DNA of 64,000 bases from an uncultured Acetatifactor sp. (GCA_910579755.1 CAJTVB010000005.1:62001-126000), one strand, 5' to 3'. Shown: positions 45,999-54,708, numbered from the stretch's first letter. The notes: generated from the letters alone by a model not told the origin. Program-made: numbers and translations.

Positions 45999-46037
45999 TG
46001 GTATTGGTGTTTTATGCCGTAGCTGTTTTACGTTTTT

Positions 46038-46907
46038 TTACAGCGAAATTTTTTTAGAGCAGGCAAAGGCCAGCGCACCCGGTCCGATATGGCAGGCCAC
46101 GCTGAGGGACAGAGGATCAATGTGAATATCATAACCGGGGAACTGTTCCAAAATCTCATCCCGGTATGCTTTTGCCGCCTCTTCATTATGAGTATGGGCG
46201 ATGAGCAGCCAGATATGCTTATCCTCCGTAAGTCCTCCGAATCTGGTCTCAATATCATTTCGAATGGCGTTGATCATAATATTTTTGCCCTGGTTGGTGG
46301 TTCTGGCTTTTGCAAAGGCATCCAGCTTCTCGCCCTGTATCTGAAGCACCGGTTTGAGCTTCAGCATAGTGCCGATGGCCGCAGCGGCAGGTGTGATTCT
46401 GCCGCCTTTTTTCAGATAATACAGGGTGTCCAGCATAATATAGATGCTGCTGTTGAATTTGTCCGCCTCCAGAAACTCCCGGATTTCCCGTGCATTTTTT
46501 CCGCTGGCCGCCAGAAGCTTGGCATCCAGGCAGGACTGACGCTGGGTCACGGAGATCCGTTGATTATTGACCACCTGGACTCTTCCGTCATAATCCTCCG
46601 CCAGCATTATGGCGCTCTGGCAGGAACCGGAAAGTCCGCTGCTCATGGGAATATGGACTATTTCGTCATAATCCTTCAAGAGCTTGTCCCACAGATTCAT
46701 AACCGACTCCGGAGAAGGCTGACTGGTACCGATATTAGCTCCCGCAGCAAGCCTTTCATAGAATTCCTCCTGCGTCAGGTCAATGTCTTCAAAATATGTT
46801 TTGTCGTTGATCATAAAAGGCATGGGCAGCACATGAATCCCCATTTCCCGGCCTGCCGCCTGCGTGATACCGCTGTTACTGTCTGTCACAATCGCTATAT
46901 TTGCCAT
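46038..46907 (-). CDS. DegV family (FakB-like) fatty-acid-binding protein, 289 aa
   Basis: The N-terminus MANIAIVTDSNSGIT, then YFEDIDLTQEEFYERL and TSQPSPESVMNLWDKLL, then IPMSSGLSGSCQSAIMLA, are typical of DegV. Members such as FakB bind a fatty acid for phosphorylation by FakA, whose gene is 2.3 kb away on the same strand. The end IGPGALAFAC contributes to the lipid site. It has its own promoter overlapping recG. Confidence 0.9.
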   Translation of the reverse strand: MANIAIVTDSNSGITQAAGREMGIHVLPMPFMINDKTYFEDIDLTQEEFYERLAAGANIGTSQPSPESVMNLWDKLLKDYDEIVHIPMSSGLSGSCQSAIMLAEDYDGRVQVVNNQRISVTQRQSCLDAKLLAASGKNAREIREFLEADKFNSSIYIMLDTLYYLKKGGRITPAAAAIGTMLKLKPVLQIQGEKLDAFAKARTTNQGKNIMINAIRNDIETRFGGLTEDKHIWLLIAHTHNEEAAKAYRDEILEQFPGYDIHIDPLSLSVACHIGPGALAFACSKKISL

Positions 46908-46942
46908 GGTTACCTCATTTCCTGGAACAATATTTATATTCT

Positions 46943-46971
46943 ATTTTACTGTCAGATGGTACGAAAGTCAA
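46943..46971 (-). promoter_or_regulatory. promoter of the degV gene
   Basis: On the minus strand TTGACT (46966-46971) and TAAAAT (46943-46948) are spaced by 17 bases. The -35 lies in the last codons of recG. Confidence 0.7.
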
Positions 46972-49009
46972 CACTATTTGATGCGGAATCGGACAGTCGT
47001 TTCCGCAAAAGCGCATGCTTCGGCTTTTCCAGAACGGGATCCTCCTCCAGCAGCTCTTCCACCGCTTCCAGTGCCTGCCCAAGCAGTCCGGCGTCTGTGT
47101 AGATATCGCCTGTCCGGAAGGAAAAGGCACCGCTCTGTCGGACTCCCATAAGCTCTCCGGGGCCTCTCAGCTTCAGATCCTGCGAGGCAATAAAGAAGCC
47201 ATTGTTGGATTGGTTCAGAATCTGCAGGCGTTCCATGGTTTCTTTCTTTTCCTGGGTACTGACAAAGATACAATAGCTTTGATGGGTTCCCCGTCCCACA
47301 CGTCCTCTCAGCTGATGCAGCTGAGCCAGCCCAAAACGTTCGGCATTCTCCACCATCATTACCGTGGCGTTGGGCACATTAATTCCCACCTCGATTACTG
47401 TGGTGGACACCAGCACGTCGATGGCATGGGCAGCAAACTCCTCCATGATACGGTTTTTGTCCGCGGCACGCATCTTTCCGTGCAGATAGGCGATTCGCAG
47501 CTGGGGAGGAAGGACGCTTCTCAGCTTTTCCGTATAATCCACCACGTTTTCCAATTCCTCCAGTTCGCCCTCCTCCACCTGGGGACAGATCACGTAAATT
47601 TGCCGGCCTTTTGAGGCTTCCGCCGCAATAAAACGATAGGCGCTGGGCCGGTAGGAGGTGTTTACCACACAGTTTTTTACGGGAAGCCTGTCTGCCGGAA
47701 GCTCATCTACCACGGAAATGTGCAGATCACCATAGAGTATAATAGCCAGTGTCCGGGGTATGGGGGTGGCACTCATAACACAGATATGGGGTTGTACGCC
47801 TTTGTCTGCCAGACGCTCTCTCTGACGCACGCCGAAGCGGTGTTGCTCGTCCGTTACCACCAGAGCAAGAGATCGGTATTTCACCTTATCTTGAATCAGT
47901 GCATGGGTACCGATAACCAGATTGGCCGCCCCCGAGGCAATCTGGTCGTAGGCCTCACGCTTTTCCGAGGCTTTCATGGAACCCACCAAAAGTACAGGCC
48001 GGAATACCAGATCGTATTTTTTTACATATCCCTGAACAGTCTCGTAATGCTGGGCCGCCAGTACCTCCGTGGGCGCCATCAGAGCGCCCTGATATCCGTT
48101 GGCGGCGGTCATCAGCAATGCCAGCAGGGCCAGAATTGTTTTTCCGGAGCCCACATCTCCTTGAATCAGCCGGTTCATACAATAGGGGCTGCCCAGATCT
48201 CTCCGAAGCTCATCCCACACTTTTTTCTGTGCGCCGGTCAGCGGAAACGGCAGCTGCTCCAGAAATCTGACGGTATCGGCAGTTTCCATCATCGGATAAT
48301 GATTGGAAAGCTTCTCGCTGAAGGCCTTATTCTTTTTCATAAAAAACAAAAAGGAAAAGAACTCGTCGAAGGCCAGACGCCGCCTGGCCGCCTGGAAGGC
48401 GGCATCGTCCCCCGGGAAATGGACGTTTTCAAGCGCCGTCTTTTCCGGCAGAAGCTCATAGCGGGCGAGAAAAGCTTCCTCGTAGCACTCGTCTTCAAAG
48501 CCGCAGGAATCCAGTGCCTGCCGCATTGCCTTTTGAACGGCCTGATTGGTCAGGCCCTTGGTGAGAGAATAACGCGGAAGCAGATATCCGGTTTTTTTAT
48601 AATAGTCCTCCGGCGTAAAATAGCGGGGCTGTTCCATCAGCCGCCGCGTGCCCCTGGTTTGAACCACTCCCCGAAAAACATAAAACCCACCCTTTTTCAG
48701 CACCTTTTTCAGAAAGGACATATTATAAAAGGTCAGTTGTATAGAGCCCGTATCATCGGACAGGTCTACATTCAGAATACTTAAATTACGAATCTTTTTT
48801 TCACTGGGAATTCCCGTTACCGCGGCACAGACGGCGCACAGCTCCCCCGGTACAGCGCGGCTGATCTTTACCGGCTCTTCAAAGGTCTCATAATCCCTTG
48901 GATAATGGGCCAGAAGCTCTCCCACTGTCCGGATCTCCAGCTTTTCAAACATTTTTTGTGTCTTTTCTCCTACACCCTTCAGCTGTATGATCGGAGTATC
49001 TTTGTCCAA
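46952..49009 (-). CDS. recG: ATP-dependent DNA helicase RecG, 685 aa
   Basis: The wedge domain near the N-terminus (PIIQLKGVGEKTQKMFEKL) is followed by helicase motifs QGDVGSGKTILALLALL, VVTDEQHRFGVRQR, MSATPIPRTLAIILYGD and QLRGRVGRGTHQSYC. It regresses stalled forks and processes Holliday junctions. I use the TTG at 49009, six bases after AGGGAGGTG; the longer reading from 49075 would begin in the hairpin at 49066-49091. It follows the fakA gene, as in Bacillus. Confidence 0.92.
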   Translation of the reverse strand: MDKDTPIIQLKGVGEKTQKMFEKLEIRTVGELLAHYPRDYETFEEPVKISRAVPGELCAVCAAVTGIPSEKKIRNLSILNVDLSDDTGSIQLTFYNMSFLKKVLKKGGFYVFRGVVQTRGTRRLMEQPRYFTPEDYYKKTGYLLPRYSLTKGLTNQAVQKAMRQALDSCGFEDECYEEAFLARYELLPEKTALENVHFPGDDAAFQAARRRLAFDEFFSFLFFMKKNKAFSEKLSNHYPMMETADTVRFLEQLPFPLTGAQKKVWDELRRDLGSPYCMNRLIQGDVGSGKTILALLALLMTAANGYQGALMAPTEVLAAQHYETVQGYVKKYDLVFRPVLLVGSMKASEKREAYDQIASGAANLVIGTHALIQDKVKYRSLALVVTDEQHRFGVRQRERLADKGVQPHICVMSATPIPRTLAIILYGDLHISVVDELPADRLPVKNCVVNTSYRPSAYRFIAAEASKGRQIYVICPQVEEGELEELENVVDYTEKLRSVLPPQLRIAYLHGKMRAADKNRIMEEFAAHAIDVLVSTTVIEVGINVPNATVMMVENAERFGLAQLHQLRGRVGRGTHQSYCIFVSTQEKKETMERLQILNQSNNGFFIASQDLKLRGPGELMGVRQSGAFSFRTGDIYTDAGLLGQALEAVEELLEEDPVLEKPKHALLRKRLSDSASNSVDFRTI

Positions 49010-49065
49010 TTGCCGCACCTCCCTGAAATCAGCGGCTGCCCGCAGCAGCCGCCGAAGTGCTTTAA

Positions 49066-49091
49066 AGGGAGACAAATTCTTTTGTCTCCCT
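49066..49091 (-). terminator. strong hairpin between fakA and recG
   Basis: AGGGAGACAAA and TTTGTCTCCCT form an 11-base perfect stem with a 4-base loop. The following T-tract is poor (TTTAAAG), so it may be a partial terminator or an RNA processing site. Upstream, CAGTACTATT is directly repeated at about 49101-49126. Confidence 0.5.
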
Positions 49092-49203
49092 CCTCTTCTG
49101 CAGTACTATTTTCTCCAGTACTATTCATGACTTTGCCGCAAATAATAGCCATCCATTGCTTTTATATCCGCACTGACCCAAAGTGTTTTCGCGTCGCAGA
49201 CCG

Positions 49204-50901
49204 TCACTCTACCGACATAATATAATAATAAATAGGCTGGCCGCCATACTGAAGCTCAATGTCACAGGCAGGATAAGTCTTCTCGATCTCTGCCCGGAAG
49301 CTTTCTGCCGCCTCTTCACTCACATCGCTGCCGTAGTAAATGCTGATAAGCTCGGAATCCTCTGACACCATTCCGGCAATGGTGTCCTTAGCCACCTGGT
49401 CAAGAGAAGCATTTACAGAAAGAAGACCGCTGTCACCGATTCCCATATAATCATTCTTACGGATCTCCTTGTTGTCTATGACAGTATCTCTGACGGCATA
49501 AGTCACCTCGCCTGTGCGCACACTGGCAATTTCATGAATCATGTTTGATTCGTTTTCATCCGCCGACATTTCCGGCACAAAATTGATCAATGCCGTAATC
49601 CCCTGAGGAATGGTTTTCGTGGGGATTACCAGAAGATCCTTTTCTGTGGTCAGCTCCACAGCCTGGTTTGCCGCCAGAATAATATTTTTATTGTTGGGTA
49701 ACACAAAAACGGTTTTGGCATTTACCTGATCCACAGCCTCCAGAATATCAGCCGTGCTGGGATTCATGGTCTGTCCGCCTTCTATGATCACATCCGCGCC
49801 CAGACTGGTAAAAATTTCCCGGATCCCGTCGCCGGTGGAAACAGCTATAAATCCAAATTCCTTGGGAGGCTCCAGGGAAGCCTTTGCAGCGGAGGAAGTC
49901 TGAGCGGCAGACACATCTGTGCCTTCCTTTTCTGACATTTTGAAAAGCTTTTCCTGATGCTCCAGACGCATGTTGTCAATTTTAAGGTTGGATAACGCAC
50001 CATACTTCAACGCCTTCTGGATCGCCAGCCCAGGGTCATTGGTATGTACGTGCACCTTGACCACATCATCGTCCGCAACACATACAATAGAATCTCCAAT
50101 AGACTCCAGATAGGCCTTGAAATCCATCTCAGCCTTTATATTGAAGGTCTTGCCCAGCATGATAATAAATTCCGTACAGTATCCGAATTTGATGTCCGCC
50201 TCCTCCTGGGCTTCTCTGGAGGCTGTGCCGCGGCTTTCCGATCCTGCTTCAGGAGGCGTAAAGGTAAGATCCAGCTCCTTGCCGCAGTATATATCAAAGG
50301 CTCCGGAAAGCACCTCCACCAAGCCCTGTCCGCCGGAATCCACCACCCCGGCCTGCTTTAATACCGGAAGCATTTCCGGGGTCTGGCTCAGTACATACCT
50401 GGCATGCTCGATAACCTTGCCCAGAAAGACCTCCATATTTTCCTCTCCGTCTTCCACCAGTTCCTTGGCCTTGTCGGCGGCACCTCTGGCAACGGTGAGG
50501 ATGGTTCCCTCCTTGGGCTTCATTACTGCTTTATAGGCTGTCTCCACGGCCTTGTCAAAGGCTTCTGCCAGCACGGAAATTGTCAGAGTCTGTTCCGTTT
50601 TTACCCTTTTTGTAAATCCCCGGAACAACTGGGAAAGAATTACGCCGGAATTACCTCTGGCACCCCGAAGAGATCCGCTGGAGATTGCCTTGCAGACCGC
50701 TTCCATATCCGTTGTTTCTCCCAAGGCGGAGACCTCTCTGGCTGCAGACATAATCGTCATTGTCATATTAGTGCCCGTATCACCGTCCGGAACCGGAAAC
50801 ACGTTCAGCTCATTGATCCATTCCTTTTTATTTTCCAGATTTTTTGCACCGGCCAAAAACATTTTGGAAAGCATCTTCACGTCGATTTGTTGTAAGCTCA
50901 C
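49204..50901 (-). CDS. fakA: fatty acid kinase FakA (DAK2-domain protein), 565 aa
   Basis: An N-terminal DhaL/DAK2 ATP-binding domain shows NELNVFPVPDGDTGTNMTMTIM, with the Asp residues that bind the metal-ATP, followed by GARGNSGVILSQLFRGF. The middle and C-terminal parts resemble YloV (KYGALSNLKIDNMRLEHQE, FVLPNNKNIILAANQAVEL). With a FakB/DegV partner it phosphorylates fatty acids for lipid synthesis. The start is GTG at 50901, with AAGGAGG eight bases upstream. Asp23 precedes it by 13 bases, the same order as yloU-yloV. Confidence 0.88.
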   Translation of the reverse strand: MSLQQIDVKMLSKMFLAGAKNLENKKEWINELNVFPVPDGDTGTNMTMTIMSAAREVSALGETTDMEAVCKAISSGSLRGARGNSGVILSQLFRGFTKRVKTEQTLTISVLAEAFDKAVETAYKAVMKPKEGTILTVARGAADKAKELVEDGEENMEVFLGKVIEHARYVLSQTPEMLPVLKQAGVVDSGGQGLVEVLSGAFDIYCGKELDLTFTPPEAGSESRGTASREAQEEADIKFGYCTEFIIMLGKTFNIKAEMDFKAYLESIGDSIVCVADDDVVKVHVHTNDPGLAIQKALKYGALSNLKIDNMRLEHQEKLFKMSEKEGTDVSAAQTSSAAKASLEPPKEFGFIAVSTGDGIREIFTSLGADVIIEGGQTMNPSTADILEAVDQVNAKTVFVLPNNKNIILAANQAVELTTEKDLLVIPTKTIPQGITALINFVPEMSADENESNMIHEIASVRTGEVTYAVRDTVIDNKEIRKNDYMGIGDSGLLSVNASLDQVAKDTIAGMVSEDSELISIYYGSDVSEEAAESFRAEIEKTYPACDIELQYGGQPIYYYIMSVE

Positions 50902-50914
50902 GATAACTTCCTCC

Positions 50915-51274
50915 TTAATCAATCACTCTGACACCATCTACGTAGATGTTGATCTTTTTGATTTCGATACCGGTAAACTCTTCCACCTTATATTTTACAC
51001 TATCGATCAGATTGTCAGCCACGGCCAGAATACTGACGCCATAAGCAACGATCACATGAAAATCAAGGATCAGCTTATTTTTGTCGAGAGATACGCTGAT
51101 CCCTCTGGTAATGCTGTCCATTTTGAGCAGTCTGACCAGTCCGTCCTTCATGCTGATGCCCGCCATACCGACAATGCCGAAGCACTCCACAGCAACGCTG
51201 CCTGCGTATTGGGCGATCACTTCATTATTAATGAATATATTTCCCATATGGGTATTCATAGAAGAACCTTTCAT
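50915..51274 (-). CDS. Asp23/Gls24 family protein (YloU), 119 aa
   Basis: The ATG at 51274 has GGAAAGG nine bases upstream. The chain matches Asp23/Gls24: NNEVIAQYAGSVAVECFGIVGMAGI, SLDKNKLILDFHVIVAYGVSILAVADNLIDSVKYKVEEFTG-type strands, and INIYVDGVRVI at the end. The family is cytosolic or membrane-peripheral and linked to envelope stress. It is the first gene of the yloU-fakA-recG run and shares its upstream region with rpmB, which is transcribed the other way. Confidence 0.9.
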   Translation of the reverse strand: MKGSSMNTHMGNIFINNEVIAQYAGSVAVECFGIVGMAGISMKDGLVRLLKMDSITRGISVSLDKNKLILDFHVIVAYGVSILAVADNLIDSVKYKVEEFTGIEIKKINIYVDGVRVID

Positions 51275-51405
51275 ATTGGTTAACCTTTCCTTTCCAAAAC
51301 ATTTAGAAATGCATGTCTTTATGCAGACATATATACTGTATTCTAACAGCTTTCCCCAAAAAAGGGAACAATAATTGTAAAAAAATAAAAAAGTATTTTT
51401 TTTGC

Positions 51406-51434
51406 TTGCTTTTCCGTTGCATTTCTGGTAATAT
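51406..51434 (+). promoter_or_regulatory. promoter of rpmB
   Basis: TTGCTT at 51406-51411 and TAATAT at 51429-51434 are spaced by 17 bases, about 75 bases before the rpmB ATG. The 5' leader contains GAGGAGG just ahead of the start. Confidence 0.5.
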
Positions 51435-51515
51435 ATCACTGTTGCGAGGATATCGCACCGCTCTAACATAAAATAAGAAAGCGTAAGAGTACGCAGGTGT
51501 CGAGGAGGTGTCAAG

Positions 51516-51701
51516 ATGGCTAAATGTGATATTTGCGGCAAAGGTGTTCATTTCGGAAACAATGTGAGCCATTCCCATAGAAGAAGCAATGCAATCTGGA
51601 ATTCTAATGTCAAGAGAGTAAAGTGCAAGGTGAATGGTAATTCCAAAAGGATGCATGTGTGCACCAACTGCCTGAAATCCGGCAGAGTGGAAAGAGCATA
51701 G
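51516..51701 (+). CDS. rpmB: 50S ribosomal protein L28, 61 aa
   Basis: The chain MAKCDICGKGVHFGNNVSHS, followed by RVKCKVNGNSKRMHVCTNCL, is L28 of standard length. It has two pairs of Cys (CDIC and CTNC), the zinc-binding C+ form. GAGGAGG is eight bases before the ATG. It is a single plus-strand gene with its own terminator. Confidence 0.97.
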   Translation: MAKCDICGKGVHFGNNVSHSHRRSNAIWNSNVKRVKCKVNGNSKRMHVCTNCLKSGRVERA

Positions 51702-51720
51702 TGATCAAGGTAAGGTTAAA

Positions 51721-51749
51721 AGAGCAGGCAGAACGCCTGCTCTTTTTTT
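51721..51749 (+). terminator. terminator of rpmB
   Basis: AGAGCAGGC and GCCTGCTCT form a 9-base stem with a 5-base loop (51721-51743), then a T-run. It lies between rpmB and the oppositely transcribed coiled-coil gene and may also help end the latter. Confidence 0.9.
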
Positions 51750-52293
51750 ACTCGTCACATTTTCTTCTAAGATACTCTCTGTTGATCATCTGAACCAGCT
51801 CTTCATCTCCAAACAAATTGTCGGGGTGGAATATTTTTACCAGATCCCGATATCTCTTTCGAAGCGCCAGCTGATTGCCCGCACTGTGAAACAGACGTTT
51901 TACGGCCTCTTCTGCCGCCGGTCCCGGAAGTCTGCTGTCTGAGCTTGTCCACTCCCTGGACAGCCTGTGCCGCTTCTGCTCCAATTCCTTTCTGTCCGCC
52001 TCCAGCTGGCGGAATCCGTCCTTTAGAATTGCAAGCTTTTTTTCAAAGAAAAGATTTTCTTCCCTGAGACGTTTCTGTTCCCGCAGATTATGCCGATTCT
52101 GCTCGTCCAATTCCTTCCGGCGGCGGGTACACTCATTCTCAAAGTCTTTTCTGGAAAGCTCCAGTTCCCTTTGCGAAAGCTCCAGCTCCTTCCGGGCGTT
52201 TTCCAGACGGATATTTTCCTGAAAGAGCCACAGTTTCGCTTCCCGAAGATCACTGTCCTTTTCTGTTCTGCATATTTCTTCCCAATCGATCAT
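51748..52293 (-). CDS. coiled-coil protein with C-terminal J-like segment, 181 aa
   Basis: The ATG at 52293 has AAAGG nine bases before it. Residues about 15-120 are a continuous highly charged coiled coil (ENARKELELSQRELELSRK, RKELEQKRHRLSREW). The last 40 residues, LALRKRYRDLVKIFHPDN, then FGDEELVQMINREYLRRK, read like helices II and III of a J domain with an intact HPD. I do not know a family that combines them. It is a likely Hsp70-recruiting or scaffold protein; inference only. It follows the 46-residue membrane protein gene with 13 bases between. Confidence 0.6.
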   Translation of the reverse strand: MIDWEEICRTEKDSDLREAKLWLFQENIRLENARKELELSQRELELSRKDFENECTRRRKELDEQNRHNLREQKRLREENLFFEKKLAILKDGFRQLEADRKELEQKRHRLSREWTSSDSRLPGPAAEEAVKRLFHSAGNQLALRKRYRDLVKIFHPDNLFGDEELVQMINREYLRRKCDE

Positions 52294-52306
52294 TCCCAAT
52301 AACCTT

Positions 52307-52447
52307 TCAATCGCCGCAAAAGCAATTGTAGCCTAAGAATAATAACAGAGCGATAATGACCAGTCCAATCAGACGATTGTGGGTGATCAGCATGAGCAGC
52401 ATACCAATGGCGATAAATATGGCGGCGAATCCAATGATTTTTTTCAC
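52307..52447 (-). CDS. small membrane protein, 46 aa
   Basis: A GTG start at 52447 preceded by AAGGGA encodes MKKIIGFAAIFIAIGMLLML, then ITHNRLIGLVIIALLLFLGY, then NCFCGD. Two membrane segments flank a short polar loop and the chain ends with a CxC motif. It resembles small conserved clostridial proteins. The 0.1 kb gap to the next gene otherwise holds little. Confidence 0.6.
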   Translation of the reverse strand: MKKIIGFAAIFIAIGMLLMLITHNRLIGLVIIALLLFLGYNCFCGD

Positions 52448-52510
52448 GTAAAACAGTTATCCCTTATGCTCAGGCTATCTCTCTATTATCATATGCAGTT
52501 GTGTGCCGTC

Positions 52511-52945
52511 TCAATCCTCCGGATTTACTTCTTCCTCCGGAAAAGCGATATCAACCACTTCCGCGTCAGACATTTCATTCTCCTCTCCGCCCTTTTCCTT
52601 GGGGCGGGTAAATTTTTCCACAATATCGGGAACCATATCCAGAATCTTGGTAACGGCATCCTGATTTTTAATGTTTACCAGCTTAGTCTGCCCGTCCTTG
52701 ATCACCAGGACTGCACTGGGAGTCATTTTTCCGCCCAGTCCGCCGGCCCCGGAGGCTCTCTGTCCATTGTCGGTTCTGCTTCCCGCTCCTGCTCCCACGC
52801 CGAAGCTCACATCCACCAAGGGAAGGATTATAGTATCTCCTACCTGGGTGGCTTCTCCTACCACCGTCTTTGTGGAAAGGACAGTGTCCATTCCTTTGAG
52901 AAGGGATTCCACCACACTCTGAAATTGATTTTCCTTATCTGCCAT
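52511..52945 (-). CDS. gerW: GerW family spore protein (YtfJ), 144 aa
   Basis: The family pattern is clear: VVGEATQVGDTIILPLVDVSFGVGAGAGS, GGLGGKMTPSAVLVIKDGQTKLVNIK. In Bacillus it is needed for spore germination with some nutrients. Its start overlaps the DUF2953 stop by 11 bases, reproducing the Bacillus ytfI-ytfJ pair. Confidence 0.92.
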   Translation of the reverse strand: MADKENQFQSVVESLLKGMDTVLSTKTVVGEATQVGDTIILPLVDVSFGVGAGAGSRTDNGQRASGAGGLGGKMTPSAVLVIKDGQTKLVNIKNQDAVTKILDMVPDIVEKFTRPKEKGGEENEMSDAEVVDIAFPEEEVNPED

Positions 52946-53885
52946 CTTTTTTTCCTCCGGCTTTCCATTTTTTAATAAACTCCCGCAACCGTCTGTCTAA
53001 AAACAGTCTGGCTCCATTCCATAGAACAGTAAAAACAGCCGCATACCCTGCTACATCCACAGATCCCTGCAAAACAGCCTGTGTAAAATCAGGTGTCACA
53101 TACACTCTTTTTCCCAGATACGGTGAAAGAATTCCATATACCCCCATAGCATATCCTGTAGTATCGGGAGCGCCGGTACCAAAAAGAATGTGGGCACGGA
53201 TTCTCCTGGGACGGAGGCTCTTCAGAATCCGCCCCAGATGCCGTTTTCCACAGCGAAACAGATCTCTGGTGCTCTCCTCTCTGAGAAGCTCCATATAATA
53301 AGATATATTTTCCCTAATCCGTTTTATTTTATCATAAATATTGCAGATTGTGTACTTTAACTTTTGTATTTTTTCCCAGATTCGATCACAAATACCTTGA
53401 GAAGCAGTTTCTTCCGGCTGTTGTTCCGGTTCCTGCGCCTGTTCCTCCGCATGATGTTCCTGTTGTCCGGCCAATTCCTCCGCAGACTGCGTCTGCTCCG
53501 GATACTTCTCCTTTGCCAGCTGTTCCTGAGGCTGTTTCTTTGCTGCTTTTCGCTTCTCAGCCTCTTTCGTCTGCGGCTCCCCGGACGAAATTTCATTTGA
53601 CTGATGTTCTTTGGCCTGCTTTTTCCTGCTGGAGTCAAACACTGTAAACCACAAAAGCTTTGCGGTCACATTACCCGGATCCGGCATTTGATACCGAAGC
53701 CTAAATATCCCGAACAGCCAGGTAATCCGGATCCGAAGCCAGGTTTCCGACGGACTTTTTGTCCCGGTAAGACGGTAGGACACAGGGAAAAATAGGATCA
53801 GCAGCAACAGGGCAAGAAATATTCCCATAAGGGAAAGGAGTATGATGCCCAACACGGACAATATCTGAAATATAGCGTCTAGCAT
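52935..53885 (-). CDS. DUF2953 membrane-associated protein (YtfI-like), 316 aa
   Basis: The ATG at 53885 follows GAAGGAG. The N-terminus is a membrane segment (LSVLGIILLSLMGIFLALLLLILFF), the middle a Glu/Gln-rich low-complexity stretch (about residues 110-180), and the C-terminus the DUF2953 part (IRAHILFGTGAPDTTGYAMGVYGIL and FTQAVLQGSVDVAGYAAVFTVLW). It is commonly paired with GerW. Its function is unknown, probably sporulation. It starts inside the end of the preceding small gene, overlapping by seven bases. Confidence 0.82.
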   Translation of the reverse strand: MLDAIFQILSVLGIILLSLMGIFLALLLLILFFPVSYRLTGTKSPSETWLRIRITWLFGIFRLRYQMPDPGNVTAKLLWFTVFDSSRKKQAKEHQSNEISSGEPQTKEAEKRKAAKKQPQEQLAKEKYPEQTQSAEELAGQQEHHAEEQAQEPEQQPEETASQGICDRIWEKIQKLKYTICNIYDKIKRIRENISYYMELLREESTRDLFRCGKRHLGRILKSLRPRRIRAHILFGTGAPDTTGYAMGVYGILSPYLGKRVYVTPDFTQAVLQGSVDVAGYAAVFTVLWNGARLFLDRRLREFIKKWKAGGKKDGR

Positions 53886-54202
53886 AACAAATACTCCTTC
53901 AGTGCGCAGTCCCCCCGGGCCTTCAGACACTCCTTTACCAGCTCTTCCACCACCTCCAGGGCTTCGTCATACCCTGCGGCAATACCTGCCACATAGGGAG
54001 GAAATTTTTTATAGTACCGCTGAGCCAGCTGGCGTGTCTGAATAATCTCCAGCTGGTCGGAAGGATTCCTGGAAACTGTGATCAGAAACAGGCCGCAGGA
54101 AGCAGGATCGTGCCTCAGCTTTTTCTTTAGAATATCCTGTTTTTCCCATTTCATGCTTCGTCCCATGTACAATTTGTAGTGAAACTTCAGTCTGATCGAC
54201 AT
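53879..54202 (-). CDS. hypothetical protein, 107 aa
   Basis: The ATG at 54202 is chosen over one at 54280 because AAAGGA lies ten bases before it and because the longer reading would overlap the Nudix gene. The chain KFHYKLYMGRSMKWEKQDIL, GLFLITVSRNPSDQLEIIQ, then YYKKFPPYVAGIAAGYDEALEVVEELV resembles small clostridial proteins seen beside DUF2953 genes. No function known. Confidence 0.55.
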   Translation of the reverse strand: MSIRLKFHYKLYMGRSMKWEKQDILKKKLRHDPASCGLFLITVSRNPSDQLEIIQTRQLAQRYYKKFPPYVAGIAAGYDEALEVVEELVKECLKARGDCALKEYLLC

Positions 54203-54255
54203 ATTTGCGGATTCCTTTTGATCAATGGGAAAGAGGAGCGTTTTTTTCGCAATAC

Positions 54256-54708
54256 TCAGATATACTTCCGGCTTCCCCACTGATTATTTTTTTTCATTTC
54301 AAGGTATTCATTGTAGGCTTTTTCCAATATCTGCTTTTCATTGGAAAATTTTAACAAGTGATAAGCTTCATGGTATTTGTAATAACCTGAATCAACAAAA
54401 TACTCTTCTCTTTGTGGCTTGCTGTAATAGCTGTCCGCCATCATGAGATACCAGTGCACTTCCTTTTCCACCGTATCCTCGGGGATGGTAAAGGAATACT
54501 CGCTCTTTCCGATATACTTCATAATGGCCGCTTTCGCTCCCGATTCCTCCAGCACCTCGCGAAGCGCAGTATCCCGAAACTCTTCACCGGCCTCCACGGT
54601 ACCTTTGGGCAAAACCCATCCCTCGTACTTATTTTTGTAATTCTTGTACAGAAGAAGAATTTTTCCACGAAAAATTACCACACCACCACAGCTTGTTGCT
54701 TCTATCAT
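54256..54708 (-). CDS. Nudix hydrolase (Ap4A hydrolase-like), 150 aa
   Basis: The Nudix box occurs at about residues 35-57: GTVEAGEEFRDTALREVLEESG, with the REVxEE core intact. The N-terminus SCGGVVIFRGKILLLYKNYK and the length fit the diadenosine tetraphosphate hydrolase/MutT type. Substrate unknown. It begins a short minus-strand run that includes the 107-aa gene, DUF2953 and GerW. Confidence 0.85.
   Translation of the reverse strand: MIEATSCGGVVIFRGKILLLYKNYKNKYEGWVLPKGTVEAGEEFRDTALREVLEESGAKAAIMKYIGKSEYSFTIPEDTVEKEVHWYLMMADSYYSKPQREEYFVDSGYYKYHEAYHLLKFSNEKQILEKAYNEYLEMKKNNQWGSRKYI

Noticed and set aside
47720..48784. Plus-strand frame of 354 codons
   Set aside because: It is antisense to recG, which has all helicase motifs on the minus strand.
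49010..49075. Longer RecG N-terminus from a TTG at 49075
   Set aside because: It would start inside the 11-base hairpin and lacks a ribosome site; the TTG at 49009 follows AGGGAGGTG.
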